Origin: Microlunatus sagamiharensis
GTDB lineage: Bacteria; Actinomycetota; Actinomycetes; Propionibacteriales; Propionibacteriaceae
NCBI RefSeq assembly: GCF_900105785.1
Contig: NZ_LT629799.1
Location: forward strand, 3,534,001 to 3,598,000
DNA length: 64,000 bases
Reading direction: 5' to 3'
The notes under the pieces are model-generated. The model was not told the origin of the DNA and did no database searches. It saw only the letters and a program-made list of their open reading frames with translations. Below, one piece after another: positions 40,523-47,435 of this stretch (the first letter of the stretch is position 1; the number at the start of each line of letters is the position of its first letter). The position numbers and the translations under genes were made by a program.

Positions 40523-40954
40523 TCAGCGCTCCTGCCCGGTGGGGACGACGGAGGCCGTCGCCGTGCCTGTGCCCGTCACCGCGTCGATCCCGATCGCGGT
40601 GAGGAAGAGGGTGGGGGCGTCCGCGGACGTGTCGACCGTGACCACGCCGCCCACCAGCCGTACGGAGCCGGTCACGCCCGGCTGTCCCGCCAGGTACGCC
40701 TTCGCCGCCAGCACCGCCGTCCCCGCCCCGTCACGTCCGGCCAGCCGCTGCGTGGCCGCGGCGTTGCCGGCTGCCCGCGCGGCCCCGTCCGCGGCCGCCT
40801 CGGCCTGGCTCGCAGCCGTCACCTTCTGCCCGCCGTCGATGACCAGCCCCGCCGTGGCGACGAGGGCGGCGAGGATCACGAGCACGAAGACGCTGACCGT
40901 GAGCCCGCGCTCGTCGCGCCCGACCCCGGTCCGGGCCGTTCCGCTGCTGCTCAT
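40523..40954 (-). CDS. TadG-like minor pilin
   Basis: 143 residues from the ATG at 40954, overlapping the preceding stop. A short basic start ends in DERGL, then one hydrophobic helix (VSVFVLVILAALVATAGLVIDGG) with the DGG turn and a TAASQAEAAADGAARAA helix. This is the N-terminal signature of TadE/TadG-type pseudopilins, processed by a prepilin peptidase. The C-terminal half is beta-rich and extracellular. Confidence 0.78.
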   Translation of the reverse strand: MSSSGTARTGVGRDERGLTVSVFVLVILAALVATAGLVIDGGQKVTAASQAEAAADGAARAAGNAAATQRLAGRDGAGTAVLAAKAYLAGQPGVTGSVRLVGGVVTVDTSADAPTLFLTAIGIDAVTGTGTATASVVPTGQER

Positions 40955-41394
40955 CGCGCGCGGTAGGTGTCGAGGGCCGCGCTGCCGCGGCCGGTGAGGT
41001 GGAGGGAGCCCGGCATGCCGGGGAGGAGGACGTCGCCGAACGGGACGTCGCAGGTGATGTCGGAGGTGAGCGTCGCCGGCGTGCCGACCGGGACCGCGAA
41101 CGCCGCCGTCGACACCTGCACCGAGCTCGTCGCGCAACGGAGGCCGGCCGTGATCATCGACTGGCGACCCGCATCGGTGCCGACCGCCGCCGCTTCGCCG
41201 GCACCCCGGGCGAGCGAGGCGGCTCGCGCGGAGGCCTGCGCCGCCTCCACGACCGTCGTCCGGGCGAACCACAGCCGCCCGCCGGCCACGAGGAGCCCGA
41301 GCACCAGCACCAGGGCGGGTGCGAGCAGGGCGATCTCGACGGCCACCGAGCCGGCCTCCCCACGCCGTCTCGCGCCCGGGCGGGTGCTCCTCAC
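40951..41394 (-). CDS. TadE-like minor pilin
   Basis: 147 residues from the GTG at 41394, overlapping the preceding stop (GTGA). The N-terminus RRRGEAGSVAVEIALLAPALVLVLGLLVAGGRLWFART has the prepilin-like cleavage region (GxxxVE, with Glu at position 5) and membrane helix of TadE pseudopilins. Two or more cysteines in the C-terminal part (LRCATSS, ITCDVPFG) may form a disulfide outside the cell. Confidence 0.82.
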   Translation of the reverse strand: MRSTRPGARRRGEAGSVAVEIALLAPALVLVLGLLVAGGRLWFARTTVVEAAQASARAASLARGAGEAAAVGTDAGRQSMITAGLRCATSSVQVSTAAFAVPVGTPATLTSDITCDVPFGDVLLPGMPGSLHLTGRGSAALDTYRAR

Positions 41395-41801
41395 GGCGTG
41401 CTCACCCGCTCCCGCGGGCCGGACGCGGTCTCCTCGATGGTCCCGAGGCCCAGGTCGAGCACGAGCGTCGCGTGCGCCGAGACGCGTGCCGTCACCTGCT
41501 GCGGACCGCGGTCCACCCGCACGACCACCTCGCTCAGGCCCGCGGCCGCCGCCAGGTCCCGCGCTCGCGCCTCGCCCTCGCCGGCGGTGCCGTAGCTGCC
41601 CCGGGCGACGTCGACCGCCGCCGTCGCCGCGCGCTGGGCGACGTTGCGGGCGTGGAGCCACAGACCCGCCTCGACGATGCCGAGGGTGAGCAGCATGAGC
41701 AGGGGGAAGACGACGGCCAGCTGGGTGGAGGAGCTCAGCCCACGCTGGTCCGACCGGCCGGGCAGACCCCGGCCGGACCCGCTGGACCGACGACCGTGCA
41801 C
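41391..41801 (-). CDS. TadE-like minor pilin
   Basis: 136 residues from the GTG at 41801. RSDQRGLSSSTQLAVVFPLLMLLTLGIVEAGLWLHARNVAQRAATAA is the TadE pattern: processing site, hydrophobic helix, then an amphipathic Ala-rich helix. It is the second gene of the operon after the pilin and is coupled to the next one by a 4-base overlap. Confidence 0.82.
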   Translation of the reverse strand: MHGRRSSGSGRGLPGRSDQRGLSSSTQLAVVFPLLMLLTLGIVEAGLWLHARNVAQRAATAAVDVARGSYGTAGEGEARARDLAAAAGLSEVVVRVDRGPQQVTARVSAHATLVLDLGLGTIEETASGPRERVSTP

Positions 41802-41803
41802 GG

Positions 41804-42025
41804 CTACTTGGGCAGCTTGGACTTGACGAAGGCGGTGATCACCGTGACGACGATCCCGGCCACGACGACCGCGCCGGCCAGCAGGATCGCGGTCTCGGCC
41901 GACTGGCTCAGCCCGCGCTCGTCGTGGGCGCGGCGCGTACGGGTCGACGCCGGGGCGCGCAGGCCGACCTGCAGCACGACGAGCACGCCGACGACGAGCG
42001 CCGCCACGTTCTTGATCTTCATCAC
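41804..42025 (-). CDS. flp: Flp-type pilin-like protein
   Basis: 73 residues (ATG at 42025, second ATG at 42022) with GGAAGGA upstream. A first hydrophobic stretch (VAALVVGVLVVLQVGL) precedes a basic linker, then DERGLSQSAETAILLAGAVVVAGIVVTVITAFV, the prepilin processing region (G|LSQSAE, Glu near position 5) and the pilin helix. It is the first gene of the tad operon, as expected for the major pilin, although the sequence before the processing site is longer than in classic Flp. Some doubt remains whether it is the major pilin. Confidence 0.7.
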   Translation of the reverse strand: MMKIKNVAALVVGVLVVLQVGLRAPASTRTRRAHDERGLSQSAETAILLAGAVVVAGIVVTVITAFVKSKLPK

Positions 42026-42396
42026 GGTCCTTCCGGGCAGGGGAAGGTGTGCCGGGCCGGCGCCGCGTCGCGCCCTACCATCCGCACTCCCCCGAGGCTG
42101 ACATCGACACGCTATAGGTGACGGCGGGCGCGAGCAGGGTGTTTGTCGATCTTGGGGACGTTCACAGGATCAGTCTGGTCAACGGGTGTTGTCCGAGGTG
42201 TTGTCCGAGCCAGCCCAGGTGTCGTCCGTCGCGGGGCGGCCGGACCGTACCGCTGGTCAAGAGCGACCAGTGGTCAGCAGTGGGCGGTCAGCAGCCCGAA
42301 CACCGACCACAGGTGACCAGTGGTCGGTCGAGCGGAACCGGGCGCCGGCGAGGGAGCTGCGCTCTGCCCTTCGACAAGCTCAGGGCGCGTGGGCGC
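42026..42396. promoter_or_regulatory. 371-bp regulatory region upstream of the tad operon
   Basis: No gene seen. It holds tandem GTGTTGTCCGAG repeats (42186-42197 and 42198-42209, with a degenerate third copy near 42219) and two copies of the near-palindrome GACCAGTGGTC (42265-42275 and 42315-42325), exactly 50 bases apart. The Flp gene is the first gene read leftward from here. Confidence 0.45.
42366..42386. repeat. Dispersed REP-like palindrome GCCCTTCGACAAGCTCAGGGC
   Basis: A 21-base unit with inverted ends GCCCT / AGGGC and the CTTCGACAAGCTCAGG core seen in many high-GC bacterial genomes as a dispersed intergenic repeat. Related copies form an array at 45083-45170. Confidence 0.6.
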
Positions 42397-43212
42397 TCAG
42401 CGCGGGGAGGCGCTCGAGTCGAGGGGCTGGGCGTGCTGGAGGTCCAGCGAACCCTCGTGGGCCGGGAACGTCACCGAACCCTCACGCCCCTCGTCGTAGA
42501 CCAGCCCGTACGCGTCGACGTACTGGCGGTAGATCTGCACCGAGGTCGACGTGGCCAGGGCGGTCTCGAGGCGGCCCTGGTCGCCGATCGCGCTGATGAC
42601 GTACGGCGGGGCGTACGGGACGCCGTGCAGGACGACGGTGTTGCCCACGCACTTGATGCCCGTGGTGGAGATGACGCGCTGGCCCTGGATGGTCATCGCC
42701 TCCGCACCGCCGGACCACAGGGCGTTGACGACGGACTGGATGTCCTGCTGGTGCACGACGAGCAGGTCGGCGTCGACGCCGTTGGCGGCCACCGAGGACG
42801 GGGCGTCGTTGAGGGTGACCGACACGGCCGGGCCGATGACCGGGGTCAGCCCGGCCTCCTGCTCCTGGCGCTCGAGCTCGGTCGAGAGCCCGGAGCCGTT
42901 CGCCTCGTTCTCGGCGGCGGCGAGCGCGTCGACCTGGGTGCGCAGGTCGGTGACCTGCCGGGTGAGGTCGGTGTTGCGGCGCGACTGGTCGGCCACCAGG
43001 CTCGTCAGGTCGGTGTTGCGCCCGGGGCGCAGGTCGCTGCCGCGGGCGTTGACCGTGCTGAGCACGATGAGGAAGGCCGCGACCGCGCAGACCGCCGCCG
43101 TGAGCACCCGGGCGGCGGGCCTACGACCGGCCCGGCGACGCCGGGACGCCTCGCGACCACGCAGCAGCGCGGCGACGACGCGGTCGCCCCACGTGTGCTG
43201 GTCCTCGCGCAA
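42397..43212 (-). CDS. DUF881 family membrane-anchored protein
   Basis: 271 residues from a TTG at 43212 with GGAGGA upstream; the frame is open to an ATG at 43320, which lies too close to crgA. One membrane helix (ARVLTAAVCAVAAFLIVLSTV) is followed by a coiled coil (LTSLVADQSRRNTDLTRQVTDLRTQVDALAAAENEA) and the DUF881 domain (GPAVSVTLNDAP ... VHQQDIQSVVNALWSGGAEAMTIQGQRV ... GVPYAPPYVISAIG). The family occurs beside cell-division genes in actinobacteria. It is divergent from crgA. Confidence 0.85.
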   Translation of the reverse strand: MREDQHTWGDRVVAALLRGREASRRRRAGRRPAARVLTAAVCAVAAFLIVLSTVNARGSDLRPGRNTDLTSLVADQSRRNTDLTRQVTDLRTQVDALAAAENEANGSGLSTELERQEQEAGLTPVIGPAVSVTLNDAPSSVAANGVDADLLVVHQQDIQSVVNALWSGGAEAMTIQGQRVISTTGIKCVGNTVVLHGVPYAPPYVISAIGDQGRLETALATSTSVQIYRQYVDAYGLVYDEGREGSVTFPAHEGSLDLQHAQPLDSSASPR

Positions 43213-43355
43213 CTCCGGTGCTCCTCCGCCTCGCCTGGTCGCCGACGGGGGACCAGCAACTACGCTAACGGCTCGTAGTCCAGGCGCGGCCCAGTCACGG
43301 GTCCGCCCGTCGGGCGGCATCTCCCAGGCCTCCCCCGAGCCCGAGGAAGTTGGTC

Positions 43356-43631
43356 GTGCCCGAGTCCCGCACGCGGAAGTCCGCCGACGAGAAGAAGGTC
43401 CGCAAGCAGCGGGCCGACGCCGAGACCAAGAAGAAGGTCAAGGCGCCGACCAGCCGTCGCTGGGTGCCGCCGACCTTCATCACCGTCGGCCTGCTCGGGG
43501 TCGCCTGGCTGATCGTCTACTACGTCGCCGGCCAGGACGTGCCGCTGATGAGCGACCTCGGCAACTGGAACATCCTCATCGGCATGGGCGGCATGGCCGC
43601 CGCGTTCGGCCTCGCGACCCTCTGGCGCTAG
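43356..43631 (+). CDS. crgA: Cell division protein CrgA
   Basis: 91 residues from the GTG at 43356, which gives the family N-terminus VPESRTRKSADEKK; a TTG at 43350 is the alternative. A basic N-terminal half precedes two transmembrane helices (WVPPTFITVGLLGVAWLIVYYV; NWNILIGMGGMAAAFGLATLW). CrgA binds FtsZ, FtsQ, FtsI and FtsW-type partners and coordinates septum formation in actinobacteria. It is divergent from the DUF881 gene, the usual neighbourhood. Confidence 0.92.
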   Translation: MPESRTRKSADEKKVRKQRADAETKKKVKAPTSRRWVPPTFITVGLLGVAWLIVYYVAGQDVPLMSDLGNWNILIGMGGMAAAFGLATLWR

Positions 43632-43670
43632 GCCCGAACCGGCTCGTCCGACCCGGAGAGCTCGCCGACT

Positions 43671-43682
43671 TACACCGGTGTA
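43671..43682. promoter_or_regulatory. 12-bp perfect palindrome TACACCGGTGTA
   Basis: It lies in the 76-base gap between crgA and the MATE gene, 26 bases before the MATE start. The site could bind a TetR- or MarR-like repressor. Confidence 0.35.
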
Positions 43683-43707
43683 GTTCTCCACACTGGGGAC
43701 AACTCCT

Positions 43708-45249
43708 GTGGACAACTCCGCTCCGGCGGCACCGTCGGGTGCGCGGGCGCTCGACCGGCGCATCCTGGCGCTGGCCCTGCCCACCTTCGCGACCCTGGTC
43801 TCGGAGCCGCTGCTGCTGCTCGCCGACTCCGCCGTCGTCGGCCACCTGGGCACCGAGCCGCTCGCCGCGCTCGGCCTCTGCTCCAACGTGCTCAACGTCC
43901 TCGTCGGGCTGTCGATCTTCCTGGCGTACGGGACGACGGGCACGGTCGCGCGCCGGCTCGGGGCCGGTGACCGTCTCGCCGCGCTGAGCGGCGGGATCGA
44001 CGGGCTCGTCCTCGCCGTGCTCGTCGGGGTGGTCCTCGCCGTCGCGCTCGAGCTGGCGCTGCCCTTCGTGGTCGGGCTCTACGGCGTGGACCCGGCCATC
44101 GAGACGCTGGCTCTCCGCTACCTCCGCGTCGCCGCGCTCGGCCTGCCGTCGGTGCTCGTCCTGCTCGCGGGGACGGGCGTGCTCCGCGGGCTGCAGGACG
44201 CGCGGACGCCGCTGGTGGTCGTCGTCGCCACCAACCTCGTCAACATCGCCCTCAACGTCACGCTCGTCTACGGCGCCGGGCTCGGCATCGCCGGCTCCGC
44301 GCTCGGCACGCTGATCGCCCAGACCGGCGCCGCCGTCGCGGTGGTCGTCGTCGTGGTGCGGCGTACGCGGGCCGCGGGTGCCACCGTCGCGTTCCGGCCG
44401 CGGGGCGTCGCCGCGGTCGCCCGCTCGGGCGGTTGGCTCGTCGTGCGCACGGCGCTGCTGCAGGCCGCCGTCACCACCAACACCGTGGTCGCGGCCGCGC
44501 TCGGGGCCACGGCGCTCGCCGCGCACCAGGTCATCGGCGGGCTGTGGGTGCTGCTCGCCTTCGCCCTCGACGCCGTGGCCATCGCCGGGCAGGCGCTGAT
44601 CGGCTCCGCCCTCGGCGCCGGCGACGTCGCCCTCGGCCGGGCCCTGACCCGGCGGATGCTCGGCTGGGGCGTGGTGTCCGGGCTCGTCTTCGGCCTCGCG
44701 CTGGTCGTGGCGCGGCCGGCGTACGTCGGGCTCTTCACCCCCGACCCCGCCGTGCAGGAGCTCGTCGGCAGGGTCGTGCTCGTGGTCGCCGCCCAGGCCG
44801 CGCTGGCCGGCGTCGTCTACGTCCTCGACGGCGTCCTCATCGGCGCCGGCGACGCCCGCTACCTCGCGCTGGCCGGGCTCGTCTCCCTCGCCCTCTACCT
44901 CCCCGTCGCCCTGCTCGTGCGCCACCTCGGCGTCGGGTTGGCGTGGGTCTGGGCCTCGTACGCGGTGTTCATGGCCGCGCGGGCGCTCACCCTGGGGTTC
45001 CGGGCGCGGGGGATCGCTGGGTTCGAGTGGGGGCCTGAGGGTTCCGGTCCCGGGGTCGTGAGAGACGCCGACCCGTTCCGGGCCCTTCGACAGGCTCAGG
45101 GAGCGTCTCGGGCGCAGGCCCTCCAACAAGCTCAGGGAGCGTCTCGGCGCAAGCCCTTCGGCGGGCTCGGAAATCGCGAGCCGTCCGGATGCAGCCTGTT
45201 CGGCTTGTCACACCTGGTTGCCGAGCAAGGCGAGCCTGCCTTAACTTAG
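43708..45249 (+). CDS. MATE-family efflux transporter (DinF-like) with repeat-encoded C-terminal tail
   Basis: 513 residues from the GTG at 43708. Twelve hydrophobic segments follow the MATE layout (RRILALALPTFATLVSEPLLLLADSAVVGHLGTEPLAALGL as helix 1-2 with the VGHLGT turn). The DinF-like subgroup exports organic cations or small toxic compounds by Na+ or H+ antiport. The transporter fold appears complete near residue 435 (ALTLGFRARG). The remaining 75 or so residues (DADPFRALRQAQGASRAQALQQAQGASRRKPFGGLGN ...) are translated from a REP-type repeat array. The original stop codon was probably lost, or the array was inserted before it. Confidence 0.85.
   Translation: MDNSAPAAPSGARALDRRILALALPTFATLVSEPLLLLADSAVVGHLGTEPLAALGLCSNVLNVLVGLSIFLAYGTTGTVARRLGAGDRLAALSGGIDGLVLAVLVGVVLAVALELALPFVVGLYGVDPAIETLALRYLRVAALGLPSVLVLLAGTGVLRGLQDARTPLVVVVATNLVNIALNVTLVYGAGLGIAGSALGTLIAQTGAAVAVVVVVVRRTRAAGATVAFRPRGVAAVARSGGWLVVRTALLQAAVTTNTVVAAALGATALAAHQVIGGLWVLLAFALDAVAIAGQALIGSALGAGDVALGRALTRRMLGWGVVSGLVFGLALVVARPAYVGLFTPDPAVQELVGRVVLVVAAQAALAGVVYVLDGVLIGAGDARYLALAGLVSLALYLPVALLVRHLGVGLAWVWASYAVFMAARALTLGFRARGIAGFEWGPEGSGPGVVRDADPFRALRQAQGASRAQALQQAQGASRRKPFGGLGNREPSGCSLFGLSHLVAEQGEPALT
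45083..45170 (+). repeat. Three-copy REP-like array inside the MATE gene end
   Basis: Related units begin at 45083 (CCCTTCGACAGGCTCAGGG), 45119 (CCCTCCAACAAGCTCAGGG) and 45154 (CCCTTCGGCGGGCTCGG), at 35-36-base spacing. The first two are followed by GAGCGTCTCG. They match the single unit at 42366. The upstream GAGACGC (45063) mirrors GCGTCTC. Confidence 0.7.
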
Positions 45250-45264
45250 GCGAGGCTCACCTAC
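45226..45264. promoter_or_regulatory. Tandem IdeR/DtxR-type iron boxes before efeU
   Basis: TTAGGCGAGGCTCACCTAC (45246-45264) matches 15 of 19 positions of the TTAGGTTAGGCTAACCTAA consensus. A weaker site on the other strand (45226-45244) matches about 12 of 19. Both overlap the MATE stop region, 62 bases and more before the efeU start. Iron-loaded IdeR would repress the efe operon here. Confidence 0.7.
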
Positions 45265-45325
45265 GAGCCGCGTCGACGACCAGCACGGGCCGCCGAGCAC
45301 CACGGCAACGAGGAGCGCCTGCAGC

Positions 45326-46201
45326 ATGGTCGCCAACTTCCTCATCGGCCTGCGCGAGGGCCTCGAGGCCGCGCTCGTCGTCAGCATCCTCATCGCCTAC
45401 CTCGTCAAGACCGGCCGCCAGCACCTGCTGCCCCGCGTCTGGCTCGGCGTCGGGATCGCCGTCGTCGTGTCCCTCGGCTTCGGTGCCGCGCTGACCTTCG
45501 GCCCCCGCGGGCTCACCTTCACCGCGCAGGAGGCGATCGGCGGCTCGCTGTCCATCGTCGCCGTCGCGCTGGTGACCTGGATGATCTTCTGGATGGCCCG
45601 CACCGCCCGCTCGATGTCGACCGGGCTGCGCTCGGCCGTCGACCGGGCGGCGGACGGCAGCGCCTGGTCGCTCGCCGTCGTCGCCATGCTGGCCGTCGGG
45701 CGCGAGGGCCTGGAGACCGCGATCTTCCTCTGGGCCGCCACCTCGGCCGCGACCGGGACGACCGGCAGCACGGTCGAGCCGCTCCTCGGCGCCGTCCTCG
45801 GGCTCGCCGTCGCCGTCGCGCTCGGCTACCTCATCTACCGCGGCGCCATCAAGATCAACCTGAGTCGGTTCTTCTTCTGGACCGGCGTCTTCCTGATCTT
45901 CGTCGCCGCGGGCGTCCTCTCCTACGGGGTCCACGACCTCCAGGAGGCGGGCATCCTGCCGGGCCTCAACACCCTGGCCTTCGACGTCTCCACGGTCGTG
46001 CCGCCGACCTCCTGGTACGGCACCGTCCTCAAGGGCGTCTTCAACTTCTCCCCCGCCACCACGGTGCTCGAGGCGGTCGCGTGGACCTGCTACCTCGTGC
46101 CCGTGCTGGCCGTCTTCATCACCAAGGCCCGGCACCGCGCCGCGCCCCCTCGTCCCGTCGCCGCTGCGCCCGCGCAGCCGGTGGCCTCCGGAAGGAACTG
46201 A
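45326..46201 (+). CDS. efeU: Iron permease EfeU/FTR1
   Basis: 291 residues with seven transmembrane helices. Two REGLE motifs (FLIGLREGLEAALVVSIL near residue 12 and VGREGLETAIFLW near 133) are the iron-binding signatures of FTR1-type ferric/ferrous permeases. The C-terminus is cytoplasmic and Pro/Ala-rich. It is the first gene of efeUOB. The iron boxes 62 bases upstream indicate repression in iron-rich conditions. The EfeO gene starts 2 bases after the stop. Confidence 0.94.
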   Translation: MVANFLIGLREGLEAALVVSILIAYLVKTGRQHLLPRVWLGVGIAVVVSLGFGAALTFGPRGLTFTAQEAIGGSLSIVAVALVTWMIFWMARTARSMSTGLRSAVDRAADGSAWSLAVVAMLAVGREGLETAIFLWAATSAATGTTGSTVEPLLGAVLGLAVAVALGYLIYRGAIKINLSRFFFWTGVFLIFVAAGVLSYGVHDLQEAGILPGLNTLAFDVSTVVPPTSWYGTVLKGVFNFSPATTVLEAVAWTCYLVPVLAVFITKARHRAAPPRPVAAAPAQPVASGRN

Positions 46202-46203
46202 CC

Positions 46204-47403
46204 GTGCTCGTCCCGACCCGCCGTCCTGCGGCGCGCCGCCTCGTGCCCCTCGCCGCGGCGGGCGCGCTCCTCGCCCTGCCCGTGCTGAGCGGCTGCACCG
46301 ACAACACGACGACGTCCTCCACGGAGGGCTCGGCCGACCCGCGCGCCCTGACGGTCGCCGCGAGCGACACCGCGTGCGCAGTTTCGGGCACCGAGGCCCC
46401 CTCGGGCAAGCTGACCTTCAGCGTCACCAACAGCGGCTCCAAGATCAACGAGTTCTACCTGCTCGCCGGCGACGGCCTGCGGATCCTCGGCGAGGTCGAG
46501 AACATCGGCCCCGGCATCACCCGCGACCTCGTCCTCACCGCCCCCGCCGGCAGCTACTTCACCGCCTGCAAGCCGGGCATGGTCGGCGACGGCATCCGGG
46601 CGCCCTTCACCGTGGCCGAGTCGAGCGACGGCGCGGCCGCCAGCACCGACGACGGCGAGCTCGTCGCCGCGGCCAACGCCAACTACGCCTCCTACGTGCG
46701 CGACCAGACCGACCAGCTGCTCAGCAAGACCGAGGAGTTCGCGGCGGCGTACGAGGCCGGGGACGACGCGAAGGCCCGCGCCCTCTACCCCGTCGCCCGG
46801 ACCCACTGGGAGCGCATCGAGACGGTGGCGGAGTCGTTCGGCGACCTCGACCCCAAGATGGACCTGCGCGAGGCCGACCTCGAGCAGGGCCAGAAGTGGA
46901 CCGGCTGGCACCGCATCGAGAAGGACCTGTGGCCGGCCCGCGCCAAGGGCTACACCGCACTCTCGACCGCGCAGCGCACGACCTACGCCGACGACCTCGT
47001 GAAGAACACCAAGACGCTGCACGAGCGCACCCGCGACATGACCTTCACCGTCGACCAGATCGCCAACGGCTCGCGCGGCCTGCTCGACGAGGTCGCCACG
47101 GGCAAGGTCACCGGCGAGGAGGAGTACTGGTCGCGCACCGACCTCTACGACTTCCAGGCCAACGTCGACGGCGCGCGCATCGGCTTCGAGGGGCTGCGCC
47201 CGATCCTGGCGACCAAGGACAAGGCGCTCGACAGCCAGCTCGAGACGCGCTTCACCGCGCTGCAGACGCTGCTCGACCAGCAGAAGTCGGGCGACGGCTT
47301 CAAGAACTACGACGACGTGAGCAAGAGCGACATCAAGGCCCTCTCCGACGCGGTGAACGCGCTCGCCGAGCCGCTGTCCAAGCTCACCGCCGCCGTCTCC
47401 TGA
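46204..47403 (+). CDS. efeO: Iron uptake lipoprotein EfeO (cupredoxin and M75 peptidase-like domains)
   Basis: 399 residues from the GTG at 46204 with GGAAGGA upstream. The signal peptide ends in a lipobox (VLSGC). The N-terminal part is a cupredoxin-like domain (KLTFSVTNSGSKINEFYLLAGDGLRILGEVENIGPGITRDLVLTAPAGSYFTACKPGM). The C-terminal M75 imelysin-like domain has ARTHWERIETVAESFGDLDPKMD and WTGWHRIEKDLWP, with conserved His/Glu metal ligands. EfeO presents iron to EfeU. It is followed by efeB in the same operon. Confidence 0.94.
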   Translation: MLVPTRRPAARRLVPLAAAGALLALPVLSGCTDNTTTSSTEGSADPRALTVAASDTACAVSGTEAPSGKLTFSVTNSGSKINEFYLLAGDGLRILGEVENIGPGITRDLVLTAPAGSYFTACKPGMVGDGIRAPFTVAESSDGAAASTDDGELVAAANANYASYVRDQTDQLLSKTEEFAAAYEAGDDAKARALYPVARTHWERIETVAESFGDLDPKMDLREADLEQGQKWTGWHRIEKDLWPARAKGYTALSTAQRTTYADDLVKNTKTLHERTRDMTFTVDQIANGSRGLLDEVATGKVTGEEEYWSRTDLYDFQANVDGARIGFEGLRPILATKDKALDSQLETRFTALQTLLDQQKSGDGFKNYDDVSKSDIKALSDAVNALAEPLSKLTAAVS

Positions 47404-47435
47404 GCCCCGAGACCCACCGAGAGAGCTCCCTGACC

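Noticed and set aside
43684-43715. TTCTCCACA and TGTGGACAA near the MATE start as DnaA boxes or an origin
   Set aside because: Only two imperfect matches, no dnaA/dnaN neighbours and no AT-rich unwinding region.
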